In this document: piece by piece, positions 1 to 6,668 of the stretch
Position numbering within the stretch: the stretch's first letter is position 1
Layout of the letters: every line of letters starts with the position of its first letter
Assembly (NCBI GenBank): GCA_945889235.1
Contig: CAMDBK010000014.1
Coordinates: 1 to 23,187 of the forward strand
DNA: 23,187 nucleotides
From: Chitinophaga pinensis
GTDB taxonomy: Bacteria; Bacteroidota; Bacteroidia; SXHM01
Direction: 5' to 3'
Program-made: the position numbers and the translations under genes
Notes under the pieces: generated by a model
Database searches by the model: none
What the model was told of the DNA's origin: nothing
The model's input: only the letters and a program-made list of their open reading frames with translations

Positions 1-46
1 CCCAACCATCTAAAATAAGGAGGGCGAGTTTCTTTTTTGCAGGCAT
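1..46 (-). CDS. gpmI: 2,3-bisphosphoglycerate-independent phosphoglycerate mutase, N-terminal fragment
   Basis: Only the first 15 codons and part of the 16th are in the window; the gene continues off the left edge on the minus strand. The start is the ATG whose complement is at 44-46, and it reads MPAKKKLALLILDGWG. The LxILDGWG motif is the hallmark start of the metal-dependent, cofactor-independent phosphoglycerate mutases, where the Asp binds Mn2+. The enzyme interconverts 3- and 2-phosphoglycerate in glycolysis and gluconeogenesis. A -7 box (TACTTTTG, complement at 64-71) lies just upstream. The gene is divergent from yraN. The identification rests on a short but very characteristic peptide. 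Confidence 0.85.
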   Translation of the reverse strand, partial: MPAKKKLALLILDGW

Positions 47-63
47 GGTTTTAATTAGGTTTG

Positions 64-71
64 CAAAAGTA
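64..71 (-). promoter_or_regulatory. -7 promoter box for gpmI
   Basis: The minus strand reads TACTTTTG followed by C, a match to the Bacteroidota -7 consensus TAnnTTTG, 17 bases upstream of the gpmI ATG. There is no TTG at the expected 19-base spacing, so only half of the promoter is recognisable. Confidence 0.5.
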
Positions 72-99
72 AGCAAATGAAAGAAGCCCTATAAATTTC

Positions 100-107
100 T
101 ATTTTTG
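100..107 (+). promoter_or_regulatory. -7 promoter box for yraN
   Basis: TATTTTTG matches TAnnTTTG and ends only four bases before the yraN ATG at 112. If used, transcription would begin at or next to the start codon, giving a leaderless or nearly leaderless mRNA. No TTG is present at the usual -33 position. Confidence 0.4.
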
Positions 108-111
108 TTTC

Positions 112-474
112 ATGGCAGAAAATCACGAATTTGGTAAACAGGGCGAAGACGAAGCTGAAAAATTGCTGAAAAGCAAAGGCTTTGAAATTCTTGGCAGAAA
201 TATTCGTTTTGCCGGACATGAAATGGATATTGTTGCGAAGAAAAAAAATTTACTGGTTGTAGCAGAAGTTAAAACCAGAAGCTATGCTACAATGGGCGAA
301 CCCGAGGAATTTGTTTCAAAAAAGCAGCAGCAAAATCTTATAAAAGCTGCCAATGCTTTTGTGGTTCACAAGAACTTAGATGTGGATGTACGGTTTGATA
401 TTATTTCCATTGTTAAAAATCAATATCAAACAACGGTAAGACATATTGAAGATGCGTTTTATCCGGTGATGTAA
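112..474 (+). CDS. yraN: YraN/UPF0102 family endonuclease-like protein
   Basis: A 120-residue protein, the normal length for UPF0102. It has the family layout: a GE..AE.LL helix at residues 11-19, the G(F)EIL.RN.R strand at 23-32, and a PD-(D/E)xK nuclease-type core with E37, D39 (HEMDI), E52 and K54 (VAEVKTR). The family is predicted to bind or cut branched or Holliday-type DNA, but its biochemical role is poorly established. No signal peptide or membrane segment is seen, so it should be cytoplasmic. It stands alone, divergent from gpmI and followed by a palindromic repeat. Confidence 0.9.
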   Translation: MAENHEFGKQGEDEAEKLLKSKGFEILGRNIRFAGHEMDIVAKKKNLLVVAEVKTRSYATMGEPEEFVSKKQQQNLIKAANAFVVHKNLDVDVRFDIISIVKNQYQTTVRHIEDAFYPVM

Positions 475-478
475 ACTT

Positions 479-536
479 CGTCATGCTGAACTTGTTTCAG
501 CATCTCTCAAGACCCTGAAATAAATTCAGGGTGACG
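479..536. repeat. REP-like interspersed palindromic repeat
   Basis: A 58-bp element between yraN and the next gene. Its ends are inverted (CGTCA at 479-483, TGACG at 532-536). Inside are two hairpins: GCTGAA (485-490) with TTCAGC (496-501), and a perfect CCCTGAA (513-519) with TTCAGGG (525-531). The layout is that of small non-autonomous palindromic repeats dispersed between genes in many Bacteroidota genomes. No long T-run follows, so it is not an obvious intrinsic terminator, although as RNA it could protect the 3' end of the yraN message. Only one copy of this exact type is in the window. Confidence 0.65.
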
Positions 537-595
537 TTCAATGCATATTTCCTCATAAAGTATTACCTTTAATTTCTTTTTTGAAAATTGTGTTG

Positions 596-3500
596 ATGCG
601 AGGTTTCAGATTTAGTATTATTTGTTGTTTGGTTCTGTTTGCAGGAATTGCTAATGCTCAATTCTATAACGGCTTGCAAATGCCCTTCGGCAAAAACCGT
701 GTACAATACAAAAACATGAAAGACCGTTTCTGGTCTTTTTATCGTTTCGAAAAATTTGACACCTACTTTTACCTTGGCGGGAAAGAGCTGAGCAGTTATA
801 CTGCACGCTACGCCACCAAACAAATTGCTGAGATTGAAAAAGTTTTTGATTACACGCTTGACGACAGAATTCAATTCATAATTTTCAACAAATTTTCTGA
901 TTTAAAAGAAAGTAATATAGGTCTGGAAACCGACCAGCAATATAATATTGGCGGAGTAACTTTTATTGTGGGAACCAAAGTGGTATTGTATTTCAATGGC
1001 GACCACCGCGACCTTGAGAAACAAATAAAAGCTGGCATTACCAAGGTTATTCTTGACCAGATGATGTATGGCGGAAACATCAAAGATGTGGTGCGCAACT
1101 CCACGCTGCTCAATCTTCCCGAGTGGTATACACAAGGTTTGATTTCCTACATGTCAAATGACTGGGATGCGGAAATTGAGAACCGTGTGAAAGACGGAAT
1201 CCTTACCGGAAACTATGAAAAATTTAACCGTCTTACTGGTGATGACGCGCGGTACGCAGGACATTCCATCTGGCGCTATGTTTCCGAAACGTACGGCAAA
1301 CAAGTGATTTCAAACATTCTTTACATGACAAAAATAAGCCGCAACATTGACAGCGGTTTTCTTTTTGTGCTGGGCGTTTCACTTAAAAATCTGACTTACG
1401 AATGGCTGGCTTATTATGACAAATTGTATTATGAGCGCAGCAAAAATCTTTCGCTTCCAAAAGAAGAACCTTTACTGAAAAAAGTAAAACCAAATATGGT
1501 TTTTTCACAGTTGAAAGCCAGTCCTGATGGGCAATACAACATTTTTACCGGAAACGAATGGGGGAAATATAAAGTATGGCTGAAGAATTCACAGACCGGA
1601 AAAAAGAAAAGAATTATCCGCATCGGACATAAGCTTGAACAGAAAACAGATTACTCAATTCCGCTGCTGACATGGCATCCGTCATCACAAGTGTTTTCAA
1701 TGATTACTGAACACCGAGGAAAAATAATCCTCACACTTTATAATCTTCATACCAAGAAAAAAACCAAACGACCTCTTTTCAATTTTGAAAAAATTCTTGA
1801 CTTTTCTTATTCCGATGACGGAAAAGAATTAGCCATGTCAGCCGTACAGTTCGGACAAAGCGATATTTTTGTTTACAACCTTGCTGCCAATACTTATCAC
1901 CAGATAACAAAAGATATTTGGGATGATTTGAATCCACGCTTCATCAACAAATCACGTGAAGTTGTTTTTGCATCTAACCGGAATAATGACACACTGAAGT
2001 TAGAGGAATCAAAACTTTTACCGCGCGATGCATCAACGGATATTTACGTTTACAACTACAAAAACAAGTCGAATATTTTAAAACGTATTACACAAACAGC
2101 ACACGTAAATGAATCACAACCTGCTCAGCTTGACAGTGCACATATTGCTTACCTGAGTGATGCAAATGGTGTGAATAACCGTTTTCTTGCAAAAATGGAT
2201 AGTGTTATAAGTTATGTTGATACCATTGCACATTACAGTTATATCGCCACTTCTTTTCCGGTAACAAATTATCCGCGCAGCATTATTCAGCAAGATGTGC
2301 AACTTAAATCAGGCAAGGTTTCTGAGATTATTTATAATGAAGGAAAATACTATTTGTACCAGCGCTCGGTGCTTACAGAAAGTGCTAACAGAAACATTGA
2401 ACTGAAAGATTCGCAATTCCGCACAGAACAAAAATCCTCTAAACAGGAAGAAGAAAATTCCAACGGAGCCACCGGAGTTCCGCGCTCACGAAACCAGATT
2501 GTTTCTGTTCCAAAAGAAGAAGAGAAATTTACACCGTCCGGAAAAATTGACATCAACAATTACACGTTTGAAGGCGAAGTGCGCGACAGCAAACAACAAA
2601 AACAAGTAATGCAAACCGAAACAGCTGCCAATGACCAGGGGATAAAGCAGCATGAAAACGGGAAAGAAGTTTTAACTGAAAAAGAAAAAGAATTCAAGCT
2701 TCCTAAACTTAGAAATTATGATGTTGCATTTTATACCGATTACGTTGTTACACAACTGAACAATAACTTTATTAATTCATCGTATCAGAAATTTACAGGC
2801 GGTGGTGCTGTGTTTTTCAATCCCGGAATCAACGGGCTTTTCAAAATAGGAATCAGCGATGTAATGGAAGATTATAAAATTGTAGGCGGTCTGCGTTTTG
2901 CCGGAAACCTGAACAGCAATGAATATTTTCTGAGTTACCAGAATTATAAACACCGCCTCGACCAGCAGGTTGTTTTTCACCGCCAGAGTTTTCTCACTAT
3001 TGTAGATTTATCTGCAATAAAAGTTCATACGCATACGCTTACTTATACATTGAAATATCCGTTCAGTGAAGTTGCCTGCCTTCGCGGAAGCCTTATAGGG
3101 CGCACTGACCAAGAAGTAAATCTGAGCACCGACTTGAGTAATCTGCAGGAAAAAAACCGGAATAATTATTTGGGTGGCGTTAAAATGGAATACATTTTTG
3201 ACAACACCGTAAATCGAGGATTGAATTTATACAATGGCTGGCGCTACAAGATTTTTGGCGAATACTATCAGCATGTTGATAAAAAAGCTGCACGCTTTTT
3301 TGTAGTCGGATTAGATGTGCGTTACTACAAAAAAATTCATCGTGATTTGATTTGGGCAAATCGTTTTGCAGCCAGCACTTCTTTCGGAACGGAGAAACTG
3401 ATTTATTATCTGGGTGGAGTTGACAACTGGTTTTCACCTAAGTTTGATAATTCAACAAGCATTGATTATTCGCAGAATTACCAATACCAGACTGTTGCTA

Positions 3501-3898
3501 CTAACATGCGCGGCTTTTATCAGAATGTAAGAAACGGAAATAGTTTTGCAGTTTTCAATAGTGAATTACGTGTTCCTCTTTTCAAATATCTTATGAACCG
3601 CCCGCTGCGTTCTGATTTCCTCACCAATTTTCAGGTGGTGGCTTTTGGAGATATAGGAACAGCATGGACAGGTACATCGCCTTACTCACAGGATAATTTT
3701 CTTAATACCCAAATCATTCAATCGGGGAACCTTCTGATAAAAATAAAAAACAGTAAAGAGCCTATTGTTGGCGGTTACGGCTTAGGAATTCGCAGTCGTA
3801 TTCTCGGCTATTTTATTCGCTTAGATTATGCATGGGGGGTAGAAGATGGAAGAGTGCTGAAACCACTTTTATATGTTTCACTGAGCCTTGATTTTTAA
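596..3898 (+). CDS. outer-membrane protein: degenerate peptidase-like domain, PD40 beta-propeller and C-terminal beta-barrel
   Basis: 1100 residues from the ATG at 596. An in-frame TTG at 581 is possible, but the ATG places a clean signal peptide at residues 1-21 (ending IANA before QF). Residues of about 90-270 resemble the gluzincin 'peptidase MA-like' fold, with LPEWYTQGLISY at 174-185. However, the usual HExxH is replaced by VILDQ (about 151-155) and the usual Glu of the EG pair by Gln, so it is probably inactive. Residues of about 300-620 carry TolB/PD40-type propeller repeats (SPDGQY, YSDDGKELAMS). A polar Q/E-rich linker follows, then from about 700 a region of alternating aromatic strands ending in SLSLDF, typical of Omp85/surface-antigen barrels recognised by BAM. 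The likely location is the outer membrane with the propeller in the periplasm. The function is unknown. It is followed after one base by the TauE-like gene. Confidence 0.75.
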   Translation: MRGFRFSIICCLVLFAGIANAQFYNGLQMPFGKNRVQYKNMKDRFWSFYRFEKFDTYFYLGGKELSSYTARYATKQIAEIEKVFDYTLDDRIQFIIFNKFSDLKESNIGLETDQQYNIGGVTFIVGTKVVLYFNGDHRDLEKQIKAGITKVILDQMMYGGNIKDVVRNSTLLNLPEWYTQGLISYMSNDWDAEIENRVKDGILTGNYEKFNRLTGDDARYAGHSIWRYVSETYGKQVISNILYMTKISRNIDSGFLFVLGVSLKNLTYEWLAYYDKLYYERSKNLSLPKEEPLLKKVKPNMVFSQLKASPDGQYNIFTGNEWGKYKVWLKNSQTGKKKRIIRIGHKLEQKTDYSIPLLTWHPSSQVFSMITEHRGKIILTLYNLHTKKKTKRPLFNFEKILDFSYSDDGKELAMSAVQFGQSDIFVYNLAANTYHQITKDIWDDLNPRFINKSREVVFASNRNNDTLKLEESKLLPRDASTDIYVYNYKNKSNILKRITQTAHVNESQPAQLDSAHIAYLSDANGVNNRFLAKMDSVISYVDTIAHYSYIATSFPVTNYPRSIIQQDVQLKSGKVSEIIYNEGKYYLYQRSVLTESANRNIELKDSQFRTEQKSSKQEEENSNGATGVPRSRNQIVSVPKEEEKFTPSGKIDINNYTFEGEVRDSKQQKQVMQTETAANDQGIKQHENGKEVLTEKEKEFKLPKLRNYDVAFYTDYVVTQLNNNFINSSYQKFTGGGAVFFNPGINGLFKIGISDVMEDYKIVGGLRFAGNLNSNEYFLSYQNYKHRLDQQVVFHRQSFLTIVDLSAIKVHTHTLTYTLKYPFSEVACLRGSLIGRTDQEVNLSTDLSNLQEKNRNNYLGGVKMEYIFDNTVNRGLNLYNGWRYKIFGEYYQHVDKKAARFFVVGLDVRYYKKIHRDLIWANRFAASTSFGTEKLIYYLGGVDNWFSPKFDNSTSIDYSQNYQYQTVATNMRGFYQNVRNGNSFAVFNSELRVPLFKYLMNRPLRSDFLTNFQVVAFGDIGTAWTGTSPYSQDNFLNTQIIQSGNLLIKIKNSKEPIVGGYGLGIRSRILGYFIRLDYAWGVEDGRVLKPLLYVSLSLDF

Positions 3899-3899
3899 A

Positions 3900-4307
3900 A
3901 TGAAAAAACTAAACGAAAAAAATTTATCATTCAAAACTATGGACATAAATACTGTTCTGATATTGCTTACAATTGGCCTGTTTGCCGGTTTGCTTAGTGG
4001 GTTTGTCGGTGTTGGGGGAGGAATAATTATTGTTCCGGGGTTAATTATTTTTCTTGGATTTTCGCAACACACCGCACAGGGAACAAGTCTTGCGTTGCTG
4101 ATGTTACCGGTTGGAATTTTAGCCGTAATGAATTATTACAAAGCCGGACACATCAGCTTTCATGCGGCTTTCGTTATTGGCATTGCTTTTATTTTGGGTG
4201 CTTTTTTAGGTTCAAAAATTGCTATTGGAATTGACCAAACTATTGTAAAAAAAGTTTTTGCTGTCTTTATGATTTTGGTTGCATTGAAATTTTTATTCGG
4301 AAAATAA
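3900..4307 (+). CDS. half-size TauE/SafE (DUF81) family membrane permease
   Basis: 135 residues from the ATG at 3900; the ATG at 3939 (MDINTVL) is an equally plausible start, giving 122 residues, and a TTG at 3888 is less likely. The glycine-rich signature FAGLLSGFVGVGGGIIIVPGL is the classic TauE/SafE repeat motif. There are three to four hydrophobic segments (about 19-50, 60-80, 90-110, 115-132). Full members of this family of sulfite/organosulfonate exporters have about 250 residues and two repeats, while this one has a single repeat, so it would have to act as a dimer. The sequence ends cleanly (FLFGK), so it is a genuine short form rather than a truncation. It begins one base after the preceding stop and ends four bases before the amidohydrolase GTG, suggesting one operon. 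The substrate cannot be told. Confidence 0.8.
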   Translation: MKKLNEKNLSFKTMDINTVLILLTIGLFAGLLSGFVGVGGGIIIVPGLIIFLGFSQHTAQGTSLALLMLPVGILAVMNYYKAGHISFHAAFVIGIAFILGAFLGSKIAIGIDQTIVKKVFAVFMILVALKFLFGK

Positions 4308-4311
4308 TCCG

Positions 4312-5529
4312 GTGAAAGAAAAAATAAAATCACTTTCAGAAAAATATTTTGCGGAGGTTGTTGCGCTTCGCAGGCATCTGCACGCCAATCCTGAATTGTC
4401 TTTTGAAGAATTTAATACTTCAGCTTTTGTCTGTTCCAAACTTGATGAATGGAAAATTCCTTACAAAAAAGGAATTGTAAAAACCGGAATTGTTGCATTG
4501 ATTGAGGGCGAAAAGAAGCCTCACCCCGACCCTCTCCAAAGGAGAGGGAGCAGGGTAATAGCTCTGCGTGCAGATTTAGATGCGTTGCCAATAAAAGAAG
4601 AAAATAAAAAGGATTACGTTTCAAAAAATGTTGGCATTATGCACGCGTGTGGACACGATGTGCATACATCATCATTACTGGGCGCAGCAAAAATTCTGAA
4701 CGAATTAAAAAATGATTTTGAAGGAACCGTGAAACTGATTTTTCAGCCCGGAGAAGAAAAACTTCCGGGTGGTGCATCGCTGATGATTAATGAAGGTGTG
4801 CTAAAGAATCCAAAACCTGAGAGCATTTTTGCGCAGCATGTTTTTCCAAGTATGGAAACAGGAAAAGTTGGTTTTCGTGCGGGAATGTATATGGCTTCAA
4901 CGGATGAGATTTACATCACAGTGAAAGGCAAAGGTGGACATGCTGCCATGCCTTCAAATTATGTCAATCCATTATTGATTGCATCCAAATTAATGCTGGC
5001 TTTGCAGGCAGAATTTATGGATGAAAAAACTAGAACGATTCCGAATATTCCTACTGTTCTTGCCTTCGGAAAAATTACGGGAATTGGCGCTACCAATGTA
5101 ATTCCTGATGAAGTGAAGATAGAGGGAACATTCAGAACAATGGATGAAAAATGGCGCGATGAAGCACACGAAAAAATGAAAGACATTGCTGCAAAAGTAT
5201 TTGCTGAGAATGGCGGCAGCGGAGAATTTAATATTATGAAAGGTTATCCTTTTTTGGTAAATGATGAAACACTGACCAACAAAGCCATTGCAAACGCAAA
5301 AGAATTTTTAGGAAAAGAGAATGTTGAAATGCTTGACTTGCGCATGACAGCAGAAGACTTTGCTTTTTACTCACAACATATTCCTGCGTGTTTTTACCGC
5401 CTTGGAACAGGAAATAAAAAACTCGGCATCACCAGCGGAGTGCATACTTCCACTTTTGATATTGATGAAGAGGCGTTGAAAACAGGAATGGGTTTAATGG
5501 CTTGGCTGGTGGTTTGCGAACTGAAATAA
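4312..5529 (+). CDS. M20D family amidohydrolase (N-acyl-amino-acid / hippurate hydrolase type)
   Basis: 405 residues starting at GTG 4312; no ATG occurs before the catalytic motifs. It has the M20D features in order: HANPELSFEE (24-33), ALRADLDALPI (84-94), HACGHD with metal ligands C113 and H115, QPGEE (E148, E149), the H176 ligand, the dimerisation-domain motif KGKGGHAAMP, and a C-terminal ligand H378 (GVHTSTFDIDE). These zinc/manganese enzymes remove N-acyl groups from amino acids in the cytoplasm. Residues of about 68-81 (KKPHPDPLQRRGSR), just before the conserved RADLDALP strand, are encoded by a GC-rich palindromic repeat and look like an in-frame insertion at a surface turn. The last 36 bases overlap the convergent ACC-deaminase-like gene. 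Identification is firm; the exact substrate is not. Confidence 0.92.
   Translation: MKEKIKSLSEKYFAEVVALRRHLHANPELSFEEFNTSAFVCSKLDEWKIPYKKGIVKTGIVALIEGEKKPHPDPLQRRGSRVIALRADLDALPIKEENKKDYVSKNVGIMHACGHDVHTSSLLGAAKILNELKNDFEGTVKLIFQPGEEKLPGGASLMINEGVLKNPKPESIFAQHVFPSMETGKVGFRAGMYMASTDEIYITVKGKGGHAAMPSNYVNPLLIASKLMLALQAEFMDEKTRTIPNIPTVLAFGKITGIGATNVIPDEVKIEGTFRTMDEKWRDEAHEKMKDIAAKVFAENGGSGEFNIMKGYPFLVNDETLTNKAIANAKEFLGKENVEMLDLRMTAEDFAFYSQHIPACFYRLGTGNKKLGITSGVHTSTFDIDEEALKTGMGLMAWLVVCELK
4518..4555 (+). repeat. in-frame GC-rich palindromic element inside the M20 gene
   Basis: A GC-rich block in an AT-rich gene with a perfect hairpin: CCCTCTCC (4530-4537), AAA loop, GGAGAGGG (4541-4548). It is preceded by CCTCACCCC, which is also found on the coding strand of the neighbouring PLP-enzyme gene. 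It is translated as PHPDPLQRRGS, which does not fit the conserved M20 alignment. Confidence 0.75.
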
Positions 5530-6432
5530 TCCCCCTGTGTGGATAGCAACAACTGTTGCACCTTTTTCAAAATAATTTTTCTTTATCAAATCAAAAATTC
5601 CAAACATCATTTTTCCGGTGTAAACAAAGTCAAGTTGAAGATTGTGGTGTGATTTAAAGTCAGAAATAAAACTTAATAGTTCTGCGGTTTGTTTTGCATA
5701 GCCGCCAAAATGATAATTTGTATTTAGTTCAAATTGCTGCTTCTCGACTACGCTCGAAGTGACAAGTTTTTCGATTTCAGTTTTTAAAAACTCTCCGCCT
5801 TTCAAAACCGAAAATCCAATTGCTTTTTGACTTGCTTTCAGAGAAGAAATAATACCTGCAATTGTTCCACCGGTACCAACTGCACAACAGATATAATCAA
5901 AGGGAATATCAATGAGCGAAACGATTTCAGAACAACCTTTTACTGCGAGTTCATTCGTTCCGCCTTCAGGTAAAAAATAGGTATTGGGTAATTGGGTAAT
6001 TAGGTAATTGGGTTCGTTGCCTCTCAATTTTTTATATTCTTCTCTTGAAATAAATTTTAGCTCCATTCCACAACTCTCAGCAAACTGCAAAACCGGATTT
6101 ACAGCACTCTGCTCCCCTCTCCCTCGGAGAGGGGCCAGGGGTGAGGCTTCTAACTCCTCTCCACGGATTATTCCAACCGTTTTAAACCCAAATTCATTTC
6201 CTGCTGCTGCTGTGGCAATAATGTGATTAGAATATGCACCACCAAAAGTTACCAAGGTATTCTTCCCTTGCTTTTGCGCTTCTTCCAGATTATATTTCAG
6301 TTTGAACCACTTGTTGCCGCTGATATGTGGGTGAACCAAATCAAGCCGCAAAACATAAAGATTGATTTCTTTTTCTTTCAAAAAAGTGTCTTCTATTTTT
6401 TGCAGCGGAATATTTTTTGTTTCGGGAAACAT
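5494..6432 (-). CDS. PLP-dependent ACC deaminase / D-cysteine desulfhydrase family protein
   Basis: 312 residues, starting at ATG 6432 on the minus strand. The fold-type II PLP signature is clear: the SGNKWFKLKYNL motif holds the Schiff-base lysine (K41), AYSNH (66-70) is the substrate/PLP loop, GTGGTIAG (187-194) is the phosphate-binding loop, and HTGGLFQ sits at the C-terminus. The family deaminates 1-aminocyclopropane-1-carboxylate or desulfhydrates D-cysteine. Bacteroidota members of this kind are usually annotated generically, and which substrate is used cannot be read from sequence. Three repeat elements are embedded in frame: about residues 94-110 (hairpin element), 140-150 (8-bp tandem repeat) and 223-231 (REP-like). 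All three avoid the catalytic motifs. Its 3' end overlaps the convergent amidohydrolase by 36 bases. Confidence 0.88.
   Translation of the reverse strand: MFPETKNIPLQKIEDTFLKEKEINLYVLRLDLVHPHISGNKWFKLKYNLEEAQKQGKNTLVTFGGAYSNHIIATAAAGNEFGFKTVGIIRGEELEASPLAPLRGRGEQSAVNPVLQFAESCGMELKFISREEYKKLRGNEPNYLITQLPNTYFLPEGGTNELAVKGCSEIVSLIDIPFDYICCAVGTGGTIAGIISSLKASQKAIGFSVLKGGEFLKTEIEKLVTSSVVEKQQFELNTNYHFGGYAKQTAELLSFISDFKSHHNLQLDFVYTGKMMFGIFDLIKKNYFEKGATVVAIHTGGLFQFANHQPSH
5739..5764 (-). repeat. REP-like palindromic repeat inside the PLP-enzyme gene
   Basis: On the coding strand it reads TGTCACTTCGAGCGTAGTCG followed by AGAAGC, an imperfect palindrome (CTTCGA ... TCGAGAAG) of a type I recognise as commonly dispersed in intergenic DNA of Bacteroidota. 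Here it is read in frame as VTSSVVEK (residues 224-231) in a loop between conserved segments. Confidence 0.65.
5983..6014 (-). repeat. 8-bp tandem repeat (4 copies) inside the PLP-enzyme gene
   Basis: Four tandem units with + strand consensus ATTGGGTA (ATTGGGTA twice, ATTAGGTA, ATTGGGTT). They encode about residues 140-150 of the PLP enzyme (NEPNYLITQLP). A change of one unit would shift the frame. Confidence 0.75.
6112..6146 (-). repeat. in-frame GC-rich palindromic element inside the PLP-enzyme gene
   Basis: A perfect 9-bp hairpin: CCCCTCTCC (6114-6122), CTC loop, GGAGAGGGG (6126-6134). On the coding strand the element starts AAGCCTCACCCC, then the hairpin, just as in the M20 gene, but here it is read in a different frame, giving EASPLAPLRGRGE (residues 95-108). 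It sits between the conserved GIIRGEE and NPVLQFAE segments. Confidence 0.75.
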
Positions 6433-6467
6433 AAAAAATCAGGACTGTAAAAATGCTTTAATTGTTT

Positions 6468-6474
6468 TACTTTG
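6468..6474 (+). promoter_or_regulatory. possible -7 box for the DUF5522-like/urocanase pair
   Basis: TACTTTG followed by C resembles the -7 box but with one base fewer between TA and TTTG than the consensus. It lies five bases before the ATG at 6480. Weak. Confidence 0.3.
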
Positions 6475-6479
6475 CAGTC

Positions 6480-6668
6480 ATGTCAGATGATTATTCTTTT
6501 AAAAAAGAACTGGAACCGGATGACTTTTATTTAAGTCCTGAAGGTTATATTATTTTTACCGAAAAATATCACCTGAAGCGTGGATATTGTTGTAAAAACG
6601 GATGCAGGCATTGTCCCTATAACTACGATCCCAAAACAGGCAAATTTGATAAGGAGAAAAAAGAATGA
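6480..6668 (+). CDS. small Cys-rich protein, DUF5522-like
   Basis: 62 residues from the ATG at 6480; an upstream TTG in the same frame only adds MFYFAV and falls in the promoter region. The core GYCCKNGCRHCPY (residues 36-47) has four cysteines, C37, C38, C42 and C45, plus H44, spaced like a metal site; this fits my memory of the small conserved DUF5522 family. There is no signal peptide. Its stop overlaps the ATG of urocanase as ATGA (6665-6668), so the two are translationally coupled. Function unknown; metal binding is inference from the cysteines. Confidence 0.75.
   Translation: MSDDYSFKKELEPDDFYLSPEGYIIFTEKYHLKRGYCCKNGCRHCPYNYDPKTGKFDKEKKE

Noticed and set aside
581..595. TTG start for the 1100-residue outer-membrane protein
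   Set aside because: The ATG at 596 gives a better signal peptide start and ATG is the usual codon; not formally excluded.
2350..2700. Small minus-strand open frames inside the large outer-membrane gene, and similar frames opposite rpsB, tsf and pyrH
   Set aside because: They lie opposite well-supported genes, have no recognisable protein features, and are expected shadows of codon bias.
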